A stretch of DNA of 13,336 nt, taken from positions 1 to 13,336 of the forward strand of contig JAPSGM010000027.1 of the NCBI GenBank assembly GCA_031177555.1, in the 5' to 3' direction. Source of the stretch: Chloroflexota bacterium. Lineage in GTDB: Bacteria > Chloroflexota > Limnocylindria > QHBO01. The notes beneath the pieces are model-generated. The model made no database searches and had not been told where the DNA came from. It was given only the letters and a program-made list of their open reading frames with translations. Position numbers and translations under genes: made by a program. Each line of letters starts with the position of its first letter. Position 1 is the stretch's first letter. Positions 6,558 through 12,440 of this stretch are shown piece after piece.

Positions 6558-7250
6558 TCAATCGCGGGCGCGGTGATACAGCCCGAGCTTCAGGGCGAGG
6601 CTTCCGGGGTGCGGTTCCATCAGGAACGCGCGGCCGCGATCGCCGTACAGCCGCGGCAGGAGATCCAGCGCCGTCTCGCGATCCGAGACGTCCAGCCGGG
6701 TGTGGACGACCTTGATCTTGAACCCGTTGCGCAGCCACCAGCCCGTACGCCGCTGCGTGGCCTCCAGCGCGTGGGCCACCACCTCGGGCTCCAGCAGGCT
6801 GGCCAGATCGTCGCGGCCGTAGTAGCCGAGCACCACCAGCCGCCCGTCGGGACGCAGCACGCGCAGGGCCTCGCGGATGGCGGGCAGCGACGCGTCATCG
6901 GGGTCGATCGTGCCGGACAGCACGATGTCCACCGCCCCGTCGCGCAGCGGCAGCCGCTCCGGCTCGCCGGCCACGATCCTGATGTTCGGCTGGTGCGCGG
7001 CCGCCGCCCGCCGCCGCGCCGCGTCGCGCAGCGCGTCGTCCGCCTCGATCCCGTAGGTGCGCCCGGTGCGCCGCGCCAGGAGCATCGGGTAATGGCCGAT
7101 CCCCGTGCCGACGTCCGCGATCCGCTTGCCGGAGATCGGGACGATCCGCTCCAGGGCGGCGAGCACCTTGCGCTCCGGGTCGATCACGTCCCCCAGGCGC
7201 GCGTAGAGCACCTCGTCGGCGTGGATCCAGGGCGGGAGGATGGCACGCAC
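6558..7250 (-). CDS. Class I SAM-dependent methyltransferase
   Basis: A 230-residue protein with a Rossmann-like methyltransferase fold. Motif I is IADVGTGIGHYP (44-55), the acidic residue binding the SAM ribose is Glu69 in TYGIEAD, the adenine-pocket region is AGEPERLPLRDGAVDIVLSG (94-113), and the post-motif strand is VLRPDGRLVVLGYYG (131-145). This is the layout of Methyltransf_11-like enzymes. The substrate cannot be read from the sequence. The C-terminal part (TGWWLRNGFKIKVVHTRLDV onward) probably forms the substrate lid. The start is GTG at 7250; no in-frame ATG lies nearby. No ribosome-binding site is obvious. A TAGGCT hexamer ends 6 bases before the GTG, so it may also have a leaderless transcript of its own. 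It follows the lipoprotein gene by 21 bp and is probably co-transcribed with it. Confidence 0.85.
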   Translation of the reverse strand: MRAILPPWIHADEVLYARLGDVIDPERKVLAALERIVPISGKRIADVGTGIGHYPMLLARRTGRTYGIEADDALRDAARRRAAAAHQPNIRIVAGEPERLPLRDGAVDIVLSGTIDPDDASLPAIREALRVLRPDGRLVVLGYYGRDDLASLLEPEVVAHALEATQRRTGWWLRNGFKIKVVHTRLDVSDRETALDLLPRLYGDRGRAFLMEPHPGSLALKLGLYHRARD

Positions 7251-7256
7251 GCGGTC

Positions 7257-7262
7257 AGCCTA
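7257..7262 (-). promoter_or_regulatory. Possible -10 (TAGGCT) for methyltransferase
   Basis: TAGGCT on the minus strand ends 6 bases before the GTG start codon, the same spacing seen at 8007 and 10417. It fits only 3 of 6 consensus bases but keeps the TAnnnT pattern. It is the weakest member of the set. Confidence 0.25.
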
Positions 7263-7271
7263 GCGCGCCGA

Positions 7272-7940
7272 TCAGGACACCTGGACGCGCAGCTCGGCCG
7301 GGTCGCCGTTGTCGAGGCTGAGCAACGCCTCGTCGACGAGCACCTGGAGGTCGAAGGCCACCTCGCCGCGCGCCTCGCGGGTCACGACGATGGGGATGGT
7401 GAGGGTGGCGCCCGGCAGCAGCGGACCCCAGCCCAGTGACGTCGTGCCGGCCGGCTCGCCGCGCTCGCCGGGCCCGTCGACCCACTTGGTCCACTCCTGC
7501 CACAGCGGCGGTCCGCCCTCGGCGCGCCGCGGCGGGGATGGCTCGAACGGCGCCAGGAAGAGCGTCTCGCGCAGCTCGGTCGGCCAGCGCAGCACGAGCT
7601 CCATGATGCGGCGATCGGTGAGGTTGGTGACCGTCACCACCAGGCGTCCGTCCCCGTTGGCCGGCACATCGGGGGCCACGCGCACCTGGACGCGCCGTCG
7701 GTCGCGCTCGTCGGGCAGTTCGAGCGACAGCGGCGGCTCGGGCGTGGCCGTTGGCCGGCCGGTGCCCGTCGCGGTGGGCTGCGGGGTCGGCTGCCGCGTG
7801 GCCTCGACGGTCGCATCCGGCGTGGCCGATGGTGACGGCGCCATCACGCAGCCGGCCAGGACCATGGCCGCCACCGCGACGGCGGCGGCGGAATGCGCGA
7901 GCGCGCGCGCCCGGTGTCGCGAGCGCATCGGTCCGGTCAT
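7272..7940 (-). CDS. Lipoprotein of unknown function
   Basis: A 222-residue predicted lipoprotein. After an Arg/His-rich N-terminus (MTGPMRSRHRARA) there is a hydrophobic segment HSAAAVAVAAMV ending in the lipobox LAGC with Cys31. A Pro/Thr/Ala-rich linker (about residues 34-69, with PTPQPT and PTATPEPP stretches) leads to an all-beta looking C-terminal domain. Strand patterns there include RVQVRV, RLVVTVTNLTDRRIMELVLRW, ATLTIPIVV and VAFDLQVLVDE. The arrangement of alternating hydrophobic residues and the VTVTNLTD turn recall immunoglobulin-like domains (for example CARDB-like), but I do not recognise a family. The ATG at 7940 gives a normal signal peptide. Alternatives are ATG at 7961 or 7928; the frame open to 8219 would overlap the divergent gene and add low-complexity sequence. 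Its start region faces the plus-strand membrane protein across 66 bp. Confidence 0.75.
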   Translation of the reverse strand: MTGPMRSRHRARALAHSAAAVAVAAMVLAGCVMAPSPSATPDATVEATRQPTPQPTATGTGRPTATPEPPLSLELPDERDRRRVQVRVAPDVPANGDGRLVVTVTNLTDRRIMELVLRWPTELRETLFLAPFEPSPPRRAEGGPPLWQEWTKWVDGPGERGEPAGTTSLGWGPLLPGATLTIPIVVTREARGEVAFDLQVLVDEALLSLDNGDPAELRVQVS

Positions 7941-7991
7941 GTGCCCCGGAGTGTGCGGCATTTCGGCGCCGATCGCGCGGGCCGGAGCGGC

Positions 7992-8000
7992 TGCTAGCAT
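7992..8000 (+). promoter_or_regulatory. Extended -10 (TGC TAGCAT), leaderless start at 8007
   Basis: TGCTAGCAT contains the TG extension and TAGCAT, and ends 6 bases before the ATG. Transcription would begin at the start codon, and no Shine-Dalgarno is present. No -35 hexamer is visible at the usual distance. Confidence 0.5.
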
Positions 8001-8006
8001 CGGGCC

Positions 8007-8411
8007 ATGTGGAGGTCCGCCCCATGGCCGGTACGGCTGTGGTTCATCTGGGCGTTCGGGCTGCTGGCGCTGAGCGGGCTGCTGCTGCCGCGCATCGTGG
8101 GATTCGTGGACTTCAGCGAGCGAGCGCCGTTCAGCCTGCTGGGGATCTTCATGATGCTCGAGCTGGCGGCCGTCCTGTTCGGAATCACGGTCGCCATGCA
8201 GCGCAAGCGCATCGGGCACCGCTTCGCCGTCGGCATCGCGGCGCTGGCGGTGCCGATCCTGGCCGGGCTGCCGCCCGCCCTGTTCCGCATGGAGCCGGCC
8301 GCGGCCACCGGCTGGTACGTCGTCGCCGCTCCGCTGGGGCTGCTCGTCTCCGCGGGACTGGTGGTCGGGCTGCTCCGCCCGTCGGCGCGGGGCTGGTTCA
8401 ACGAGGACTGA
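8007..8411 (+). CDS. Small four-helix membrane protein, hypothetical
   Basis: A 134-residue integral membrane protein. Four hydrophobic segments are visible at about residues 9-28 (VRLWFIWAFGLLALSGLLLP), 42-63, 73-93 and 101-122. They are joined by short loops, with positively charged MQRKRIGHR between helices 2 and 3. That loop placement suggests both ends face outward or inward together, with this loop cytoplasmic. The C-terminus (RPSARGWFNED) is polar. I recognise no family. The ATG at 8007 lies 6 bases after an extended -10 sequence (TGCTAGCAT, 7992-8000) and has no ribosome-binding site, so a leaderless transcript is likely. It is divergent from the lipoprotein gene and is followed after 26 bp by the FAH-family gene, which carries its own -10 element. 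Confidence 0.75.
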   Translation: MWRSAPWPVRLWFIWAFGLLALSGLLLPRIVGFVDFSERAPFSLLGIFMMLELAAVLFGITVAMQRKRIGHRFAVGIAALAVPILAGLPPALFRMEPAAATGWYVVAAPLGLLVSAGLVVGLLRPSARGWFNED

Positions 8412-8424
8412 CGAACGCCGATCC

Positions 8425-8430
8425 TATACT
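8425..8430 (+). promoter_or_regulatory. -10 (TATACT), leaderless start at 8438
   Basis: TATACT, 5 of 6 to consensus, ends 7 bases before the GTG codon of the FAH-family gene. There is no ribosome-binding site in the 26-bp gap. It fixes the GTG at 8438 as the start. Confidence 0.5.
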
Positions 8431-8437
8431 GGCCGGC

Positions 8438-9334
8438 GTGAAGCTGGTGGCCTTCGCGCCGGACGGCGCGGCGACGGGCGCGCGCGTGGGCGTGCTCACC
8501 GATGCCGGCATCCAGCCCATCGACGATACCGATGGCGACCTGCGGCGCCTTCTCGACCGCTCCGCTCTCCCGTCCGGTGGGGAACCGGCGGTGGACCCGG
8601 CCACCGTGCGCTACCTGGCCCCACTGCCTCGGCCGGGGAAGATCGTCTGCATCGGGCTGAACTTCCGCGACCACTGCCGCGAGCAGGGCATCGCCGCCCC
8701 CGACTACCCGATGCTGTTTGCCAAGTTCGGCAACGCGGTCAGCCATCCGGGCGACCCGGTCACGCGCCCGCGGGCGACGGAGAAGCTGGACCTGGAGTGC
8801 GAGCTGGCCGTGGTCATCGGTCGCAGGGCCTCACGCATCGGCCCGGAGGAGGCGATGGAGGCGGTCTTCGGCTACACCGTCCTCAACGACGTCACCATGC
8901 GCGACCTGCAGCGCGAGGACCGCCAATGGCTGCGTGCCAAGGGCTCGGACGGGTTCGCCCCAATCGGCCCGGCGGTCGTCACGCGCGACGAGCTGGGCGA
9001 GGGGCGTGGCCTCCGGGTGCGAAGCTCGGTGAACGGCGAAGCCTGGCAGGACTCGACGACCGACGAGATGATCTTCGACGTCCCGACCCTGATCGCGTTC
9101 GTGTCGCGGACGCTCACGCTTGAGCCGGGCGACCTGATCGCGACCGGCACGCCCGCCGGCGTGGGGCACTTCCAGGACCCCCCGCGCTACCTGGTCGATG
9201 GCGACGTCATGCGCTGCGAGATCGAGGGGATCGGCGTCCTGGAGAATCCCGTGGTGGACGAGATCCCACGGACCGATGACCACGCGGCCGCGGCCGGCGT
9301 GGCCGAGCTGCGCAGCGCCGGGACGCCGCGTTGA
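8438..9334 (+). CDS. Fumarylacetoacetate hydrolase family protein
   Basis: A 298-residue FAH-fold enzyme. This family breaks C-C bonds in, or decarboxylates or hydrates, diketo and oxo acids using a divalent metal. The N-terminal small domain (MKLVAFAPDGAATGARVGVL, 1-20) precedes the C-terminal catalytic domain from about residue 67. Signatures are KIVCIGLNFRDHCREQG (68-84), metal ligands Glu120 and Glu122 in LDLECELAVVIG and Asp151 in VLNDVTMRDLQ, Lys168-Gly-Ser-Asp-Gly-Phe, and TGTPAGVG (236-243). The set fits acylpyruvase, ureidoglycolate-lyase-like or diketo-deoxy-sugar-acid hydrolase subgroups; which one is undecided. The GTG start at 8438 is supported by the family N-terminus and by a TATACT -10 hexamer ending 7 bases upstream; the frame open to 7751 is spurious. 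A link to threonine breakdown through the following tdh gene is possible but not shown. Confidence 0.9.
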   Translation: MKLVAFAPDGAATGARVGVLTDAGIQPIDDTDGDLRRLLDRSALPSGGEPAVDPATVRYLAPLPRPGKIVCIGLNFRDHCREQGIAAPDYPMLFAKFGNAVSHPGDPVTRPRATEKLDLECELAVVIGRRASRIGPEEAMEAVFGYTVLNDVTMRDLQREDRQWLRAKGSDGFAPIGPAVVTRDELGEGRGLRVRSSVNGEAWQDSTTDEMIFDVPTLIAFVSRTLTLEPGDLIATGTPAGVGHFQDPPRYLVDGDVMRCEIEGIGVLENPVVDEIPRTDDHAAAAGVAELRSAGTPR

Positions 9335-9360
9335 CCGAGATCGCGGCCCCGAGCCGCACG

Positions 9361-10386
9361 ATGCGGGCGCTGGCCAAGGCGCGCCCGGGTCCTGGCCTGG
9401 AGCTGGTGGAGCGGCCGGTCCCGACGCCCGGCCCGGGCCAGGTACTGCTCGAGATGGCCGCCACCTCGATCTGCGGGACCGACTACCACCTCTTCCGCTG
9501 GGACCACTGGGCGGCCGAGATCATGAACCCACCCACCATCCTCGGCCACGAGCTGGCCGGCACGGTCGCGGCCTGTGGGGCGGGCGTCACCCGCGTGCGG
9601 GAGGGGGACCTGGTGGGCGTGGAGAGCCACATCATGGATTGGACCTGCGCCCAGTGCCGCGCCGGTGACATGCACCTGTGCCGCAACCTGAAGGTGATCG
9701 GCGCGCACGTGGACGGCGGCTTCGCCGAGTACGTGGTCGTCCCCGAGGCCAACGCCATCGAGTCGAACGGCCTCGAGCCGGCCGTGGTCGCCCTCCAGGA
9801 GCCGATGGGCAACGCGGTCCACGCTGCGTTCGTCGAGCCGATCGAGGGCCGGACCGTCCTGGTCACCGGCTGCGGCCCCATCGGCCTGTGTTCGGTGGCG
9901 ATCGCGCGTGCCGCCGGCGCGGCGCTGGTGGTGGCGACCGACACCGAGGACTATCGACTGGAGCTGGCCCGCACCATGGGCGCCGACCTGGTCCTGAACG
10001 CCGCCGCCCCCGACGTGCTGGAGCGGATCTCGGCGGCGACCGGCGGCGACGGGGTAGAGGTGGTGCTGGAGATGAGCGGCGCGCAGCCGGCGCTGGGCCA
10101 GGGGCTGCAGGCGGTGACGCGCGGTGGCCGGATCAGCCTGCTCGGCATCTTCAGCGACCGGGTGCGCGTCGACCTCTCCGACCTGGTCATCCAGAAGGGC
10201 GTGCGGCTATACGGGATCTACGGCCGCCGCATCTATGACACGTGGGAGCGGACGCAGTCGCTGCTGCGGTCGGGCAGCCTCGACGTGTCGCCCATCATCA
10301 CCCATCGGTTCGACCTTGCCGACTGGGAGCGCGGGTTCGAGCTCATCGCGTCGCGCCACGCCGGAAAGGTTGTCCTGCTGCCGTAG
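9361..10386 (+). CDS. tdh: L-threonine 3-dehydrogenase (zinc MDR family)
   Basis: Oxidises L-threonine to 2-amino-3-ketobutyrate with NAD. From the ATG at 9361 it is 341 residues, the same length as E. coli Tdh, and key residues fall at the same numbers: Cys38, His63 and Glu64 (catalytic zinc), and His90 in ESHIMD. The family-typical CGTDYHLFRWDHWA is present. The Rossmann motif is TGCGPIG (169-175), and the Asp in VATDTED at 194 favours NAD over NADP. Structural-zinc positions are Cys96, Cys99 and Cys107, but the first, Cys93 in E. coli, is Asp here. A TTG at 9331 would add 10 residues and overlap the FAH stop as TTGA; neither start has a clear ribosome-binding site, and family alignment favours ATG. 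The kbl gene follows, as in the E. coli kbl-tdh pair but in reverse order. An unrelated polyol or sugar-acid dehydrogenase role is less likely. Confidence 0.9.
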   Translation: MRALAKARPGPGLELVERPVPTPGPGQVLLEMAATSICGTDYHLFRWDHWAAEIMNPPTILGHELAGTVAACGAGVTRVREGDLVGVESHIMDWTCAQCRAGDMHLCRNLKVIGAHVDGGFAEYVVVPEANAIESNGLEPAVVALQEPMGNAVHAAFVEPIEGRTVLVTGCGPIGLCSVAIARAAGAALVVATDTEDYRLELARTMGADLVLNAAAPDVLERISAATGGDGVEVVLEMSGAQPALGQGLQAVTRGGRISLLGIFSDRVRVDLSDLVIQKGVRLYGIYGRRIYDTWERTQSLLRSGSLDVSPIITHRFDLADWERGFELIASRHAGKVVLLP

Positions 10387-10404
10387 GCGCCGCAACCGAT
10401 GGCC

Positions 10405-10410
10405 GATAAT
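10405..10410 (+). promoter_or_regulatory. -10 (GATAAT), leaderless start at 10417 for kbl
   Basis: GATAAT, 5 of 6 to consensus, ends 6 bases before the ATG at 10417. It overlaps the segment between the two candidate kbl start codons, so a transcript made here could not use ATG 10399. It would be an internal promoter between tdh and kbl. Confidence 0.45.
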
Positions 10411-10416
10411 GGCGAG

Positions 10417-11628
10417 ATGGAGACGACGGCGCGTGCCCGCAAACCGCTCGCCTTTCTGGAGGGCGAGATCGAGGAGCTAAAGGCCAGGGGCCTGTTTCGC
10501 CGCCTGCGGGTGGTGCAGAGCGAGCAGAAGAGCCGATGCGTCATCGATGGCCGCGAGGTCATCACGCTGTCGAGCAACAACTACCTGGGCCTGAACACCC
10601 ATCCGCGCCTGAAGCGGGCAGCGCTCGACGCGACCGAGAGGTTCGGTGCCGGATCCGGGGCGGTCCGCACCATCGCCGGCACCATGAGCCTGCACGAGGA
10701 GCTCGAGGCGCGGCTCGCGGGGTTCAAGCACGTGGAGGCCACCCTCACCTTCCAATCCGGCTTCACCTGCAACACCGGCGCGATCCCCATCCTGGCACCG
10801 GAGGGCGCGGTGATCGTCAGCGACGCGCTGAACCACGCCAGCATCATCGACGGCATCCGCCTCACGAAGGCGGATCGCAAGATCTTTCCCCATGCCGATG
10901 TCGACGCGCTGCGGGCCGCGCTGCGCGAAGTGCGCGACGCCCCGGGCGGAGCCGATCGGACCGTGCTGGTCATCACCGATGGCGTCTTCAGCATGGACGG
11001 TGACATCGCCAGGCTTCCCGAGATCACCGAGGCGGCCGAGGAGGCGGAGGCGATCGTGTACGTGGACGATGCCCATGCCTCGGGCGTGCTGGGGCGGAAC
11101 GGGCGCGGAAGCATCGACCATTTCGACCTCCACGGACGCGTCCACGTCCAGGTGGGGACGCTGTCGAAGGCGATCGGCGTGCTGGGCGGCTACGTCGCCG
11201 GCAGCGCCACCCTGCGTACCGTGCTGGAGCATCGGGCCCGTCCGTTCCTGTTCTCGACCTCGCACCCGCCGGCCGTGGCCGCCGCCTGCCTGGCCGCCAT
11301 CGACGTGCTGGAGGCGGAGCCGGACCTGATCGAGCGGCTCTGGGAGAACACCCGCTTCTTCAAGGCCGGGCTGGCACGCCTGGGCTTCGACATCGGGCAG
11401 TCGGAGACGCCGATCACGCCGGTCATCGCCGGCAGCGGCGCCCTCGCCATGAAGCTGTCCGACCGGCTGTTCGAGCAGGGCGTCTTTGCGCAGGGCATCG
11501 GCTTCCCGACCGTCCCGGACGACAGGTCACGGGTGCGCACCATCGTGACCGCCGAGCATACGCGCGAGGAGCTCGAGACCTGCCTGGCGGCCTTCGAGAA
11601 GGTCGGCCGCGAGCTGGCGCTCATCTAG
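10417..11628 (+). CDS. kbl: 2-amino-3-ketobutyrate CoA ligase (glycine C-acetyltransferase)
   Basis: A 403-residue PLP enzyme of the alpha-oxoamine synthase family that cleaves 2-amino-3-ketobutyrate with CoA to glycine and acetyl-CoA, completing threonine breakdown begun by Tdh. Motifs in 403-residue numbering: SSNNYLGL (52-59), GAGSGAVRTIAGT (77-89), SDALNHASIIDGIRL with PLP-stacking His140, VDDAHASG with Asp217 and His220, and Schiff-base Lys251 in TLSKAIGVLGGY. SDALNHASIIDG is close to Kbl; BioF usually has DEANHAS, and the tdh neighbour supports Kbl. The ATG at 10417 is preferred over the in-frame ATG at 10399: a GATAAT hexamer (10405-10410) ends 6 bases before it, which would place the transcript start at or next to the codon. 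Transcription from tdh 30 bp upstream could also reach it. Confidence 0.93.
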   Translation: METTARARKPLAFLEGEIEELKARGLFRRLRVVQSEQKSRCVIDGREVITLSSNNYLGLNTHPRLKRAALDATERFGAGSGAVRTIAGTMSLHEELEARLAGFKHVEATLTFQSGFTCNTGAIPILAPEGAVIVSDALNHASIIDGIRLTKADRKIFPHADVDALRAALREVRDAPGGADRTVLVITDGVFSMDGDIARLPEITEAAEEAEAIVYVDDAHASGVLGRNGRGSIDHFDLHGRVHVQVGTLSKAIGVLGGYVAGSATLRTVLEHRARPFLFSTSHPPAVAAACLAAIDVLEAEPDLIERLWENTRFFKAGLARLGFDIGQSETPITPVIAGSGALAMKLSDRLFEQGVFAQGIGFPTVPDDRSRVRTIVTAEHTREELETCLAAFEKVGRELALI

Positions 11629-11669
11629 CCCGGCCTCCGGACGTCGCCCGGCGCAACTGGGGTCTGGCC

Positions 11670-11695
11670 GAACGTGGTACCCCGATGGTACCGTT
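11670..11695 (+). promoter_or_regulatory. Candidate ECF-type promoter for the sigma gene (GAAC-N18-CGTT)
   Basis: GAAC (11670-11673) and CGTT (11692-11695) are 18 bases apart, close to the layout of ECF-dependent promoters (AAC-containing -35, CGT-containing -10). Transcription would start near 11700, about 50 bases before the ATG at 11751. Self-activation of ECF sigma genes is common. The motif is short and could occur by chance. Confidence 0.35.
11676..11693. repeat. Direct repeat TGGTACC with 11-bp period
   Basis: TGGTACC occurs at 11676-11682 and 11687-11693, one helical turn apart. A third GGTACC follows at 11737-11742 before the sigma-gene start. The first two copies lie inside the candidate ECF promoter spacer and could bind a regulator. 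GGTACC also occurs at 3185-3190 in the pyrD/aminotransferase gap. Confidence 0.3.
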
Positions 11696-11750
11696 GGCGC
11701 CCGCCGTCCCGGTTGCGGCTGCCCACACGACCGAAAGGTACCCGAGCCCG

Positions 11751-12440
11751 ATGCGCGAGAGACCGATGAACGCCTTCCTGGCCGAGGCGCTTCGCGACGC
11801 GCAGTTGCGCCGGCCGATGCCCGACAGGCCGGCGGCGACCTCGAACGCCGGCGTCACCGTCGCGCCGGTCGAGGCGCTCGGGGGCGACGCGATGGACACG
11901 CTCGCCCTCGCGGCGGCGCGGGGCGATGCCGACGCGGTGGGCCGACTGTACGACGCCCTGGTGGGACCGATCTACCGCTACGTGGCGATCCGGGTCCGCC
12001 GCCGCGAGGACGCCGAGGACCTGACCCAGGTCGTCTTCGAGCGGATCGTGGCCAGCCTGCCGCGCTACCGCGACCGGGGCCGGCCGTTCCAGGCGTGGGC
12101 GTTCCGCATTGCCAGGAACGCGGTGATCGACCACGTCCGTCGCGAGCGACCGCACGAGCCGCTCGACGGGGAGCGCCTGGTGACCCACGGCGACGGCGGC
12201 CCCGAGGCGCTGAGCCTGCGCGGCGAGCAGCTGCGCGAGCTGCGCGCCGCCATGTCCGAGCTGACCGCCGACCAGCAGGAGGCAATCGCGCTGCGCTTCG
12301 CGGCGGGGCTGTCGGCCGAGGAGGCGGCGCGCGTCATGGGACGCCGCCCCGGCACGATCCGCGGCCTCACCTTCCGGGCGATCGCCAGCCTGCGCCGGCG
12401 GCTCACCGGCGACGGCCGCGCGAAAGGCTCCCGACCATGA
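11751..12440 (+). CDS. ECF-type RNA polymerase sigma factor
   Basis: About 229 residues, with sigma-70 region 2 at roughly 62-134 and region 4 at about 160-218. Region 2 shows LYDALVGPIYRYVAIRV, EDAEDLTQVVFERIV and the DNA-melting segment WAFRIARNAVIDHVRRER. Region 4 shows MSELTADQQEAIALRFAAGLSAEEAARVMGRRPGTIRGLTFRAIASLRRRL, a helix-turn-helix for the -35 element. There is no region 3, as expected for ECF sigma factors. The N-terminus before region 2 (about 48 residues) is unusual and variable; alternative starts are ATG 11766 or ATG 11892 (MDTLALAAARGDADA). The preferred start has GAAAGG 12 bases upstream. The stop overlaps the next gene's ATG as ATGA, so sigma factor and partner are translationally coupled. 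A possible ECF-type promoter lies upstream (11670-11695), which would mean self-activation. Confidence 0.87.
   Translation: MRERPMNAFLAEALRDAQLRRPMPDRPAATSNAGVTVAPVEALGGDAMDTLALAAARGDADAVGRLYDALVGPIYRYVAIRVRRREDAEDLTQVVFERIVASLPRYRDRGRPFQAWAFRIARNAVIDHVRRERPHEPLDGERLVTHGDGGPEALSLRGEQLRELRAAMSELTADQQEAIALRFAAGLSAEEAARVMGRRPGTIRGLTFRAIASLRRRLTGDGRAKGSRP

Noticed and set aside
7751..8437. N-terminal extension of the FAH-family frame
   Set aside because: Runs through the lipoprotein and membrane-protein genes in another frame; family N-terminus and the TATACT element both mark GTG 8438 as the start.
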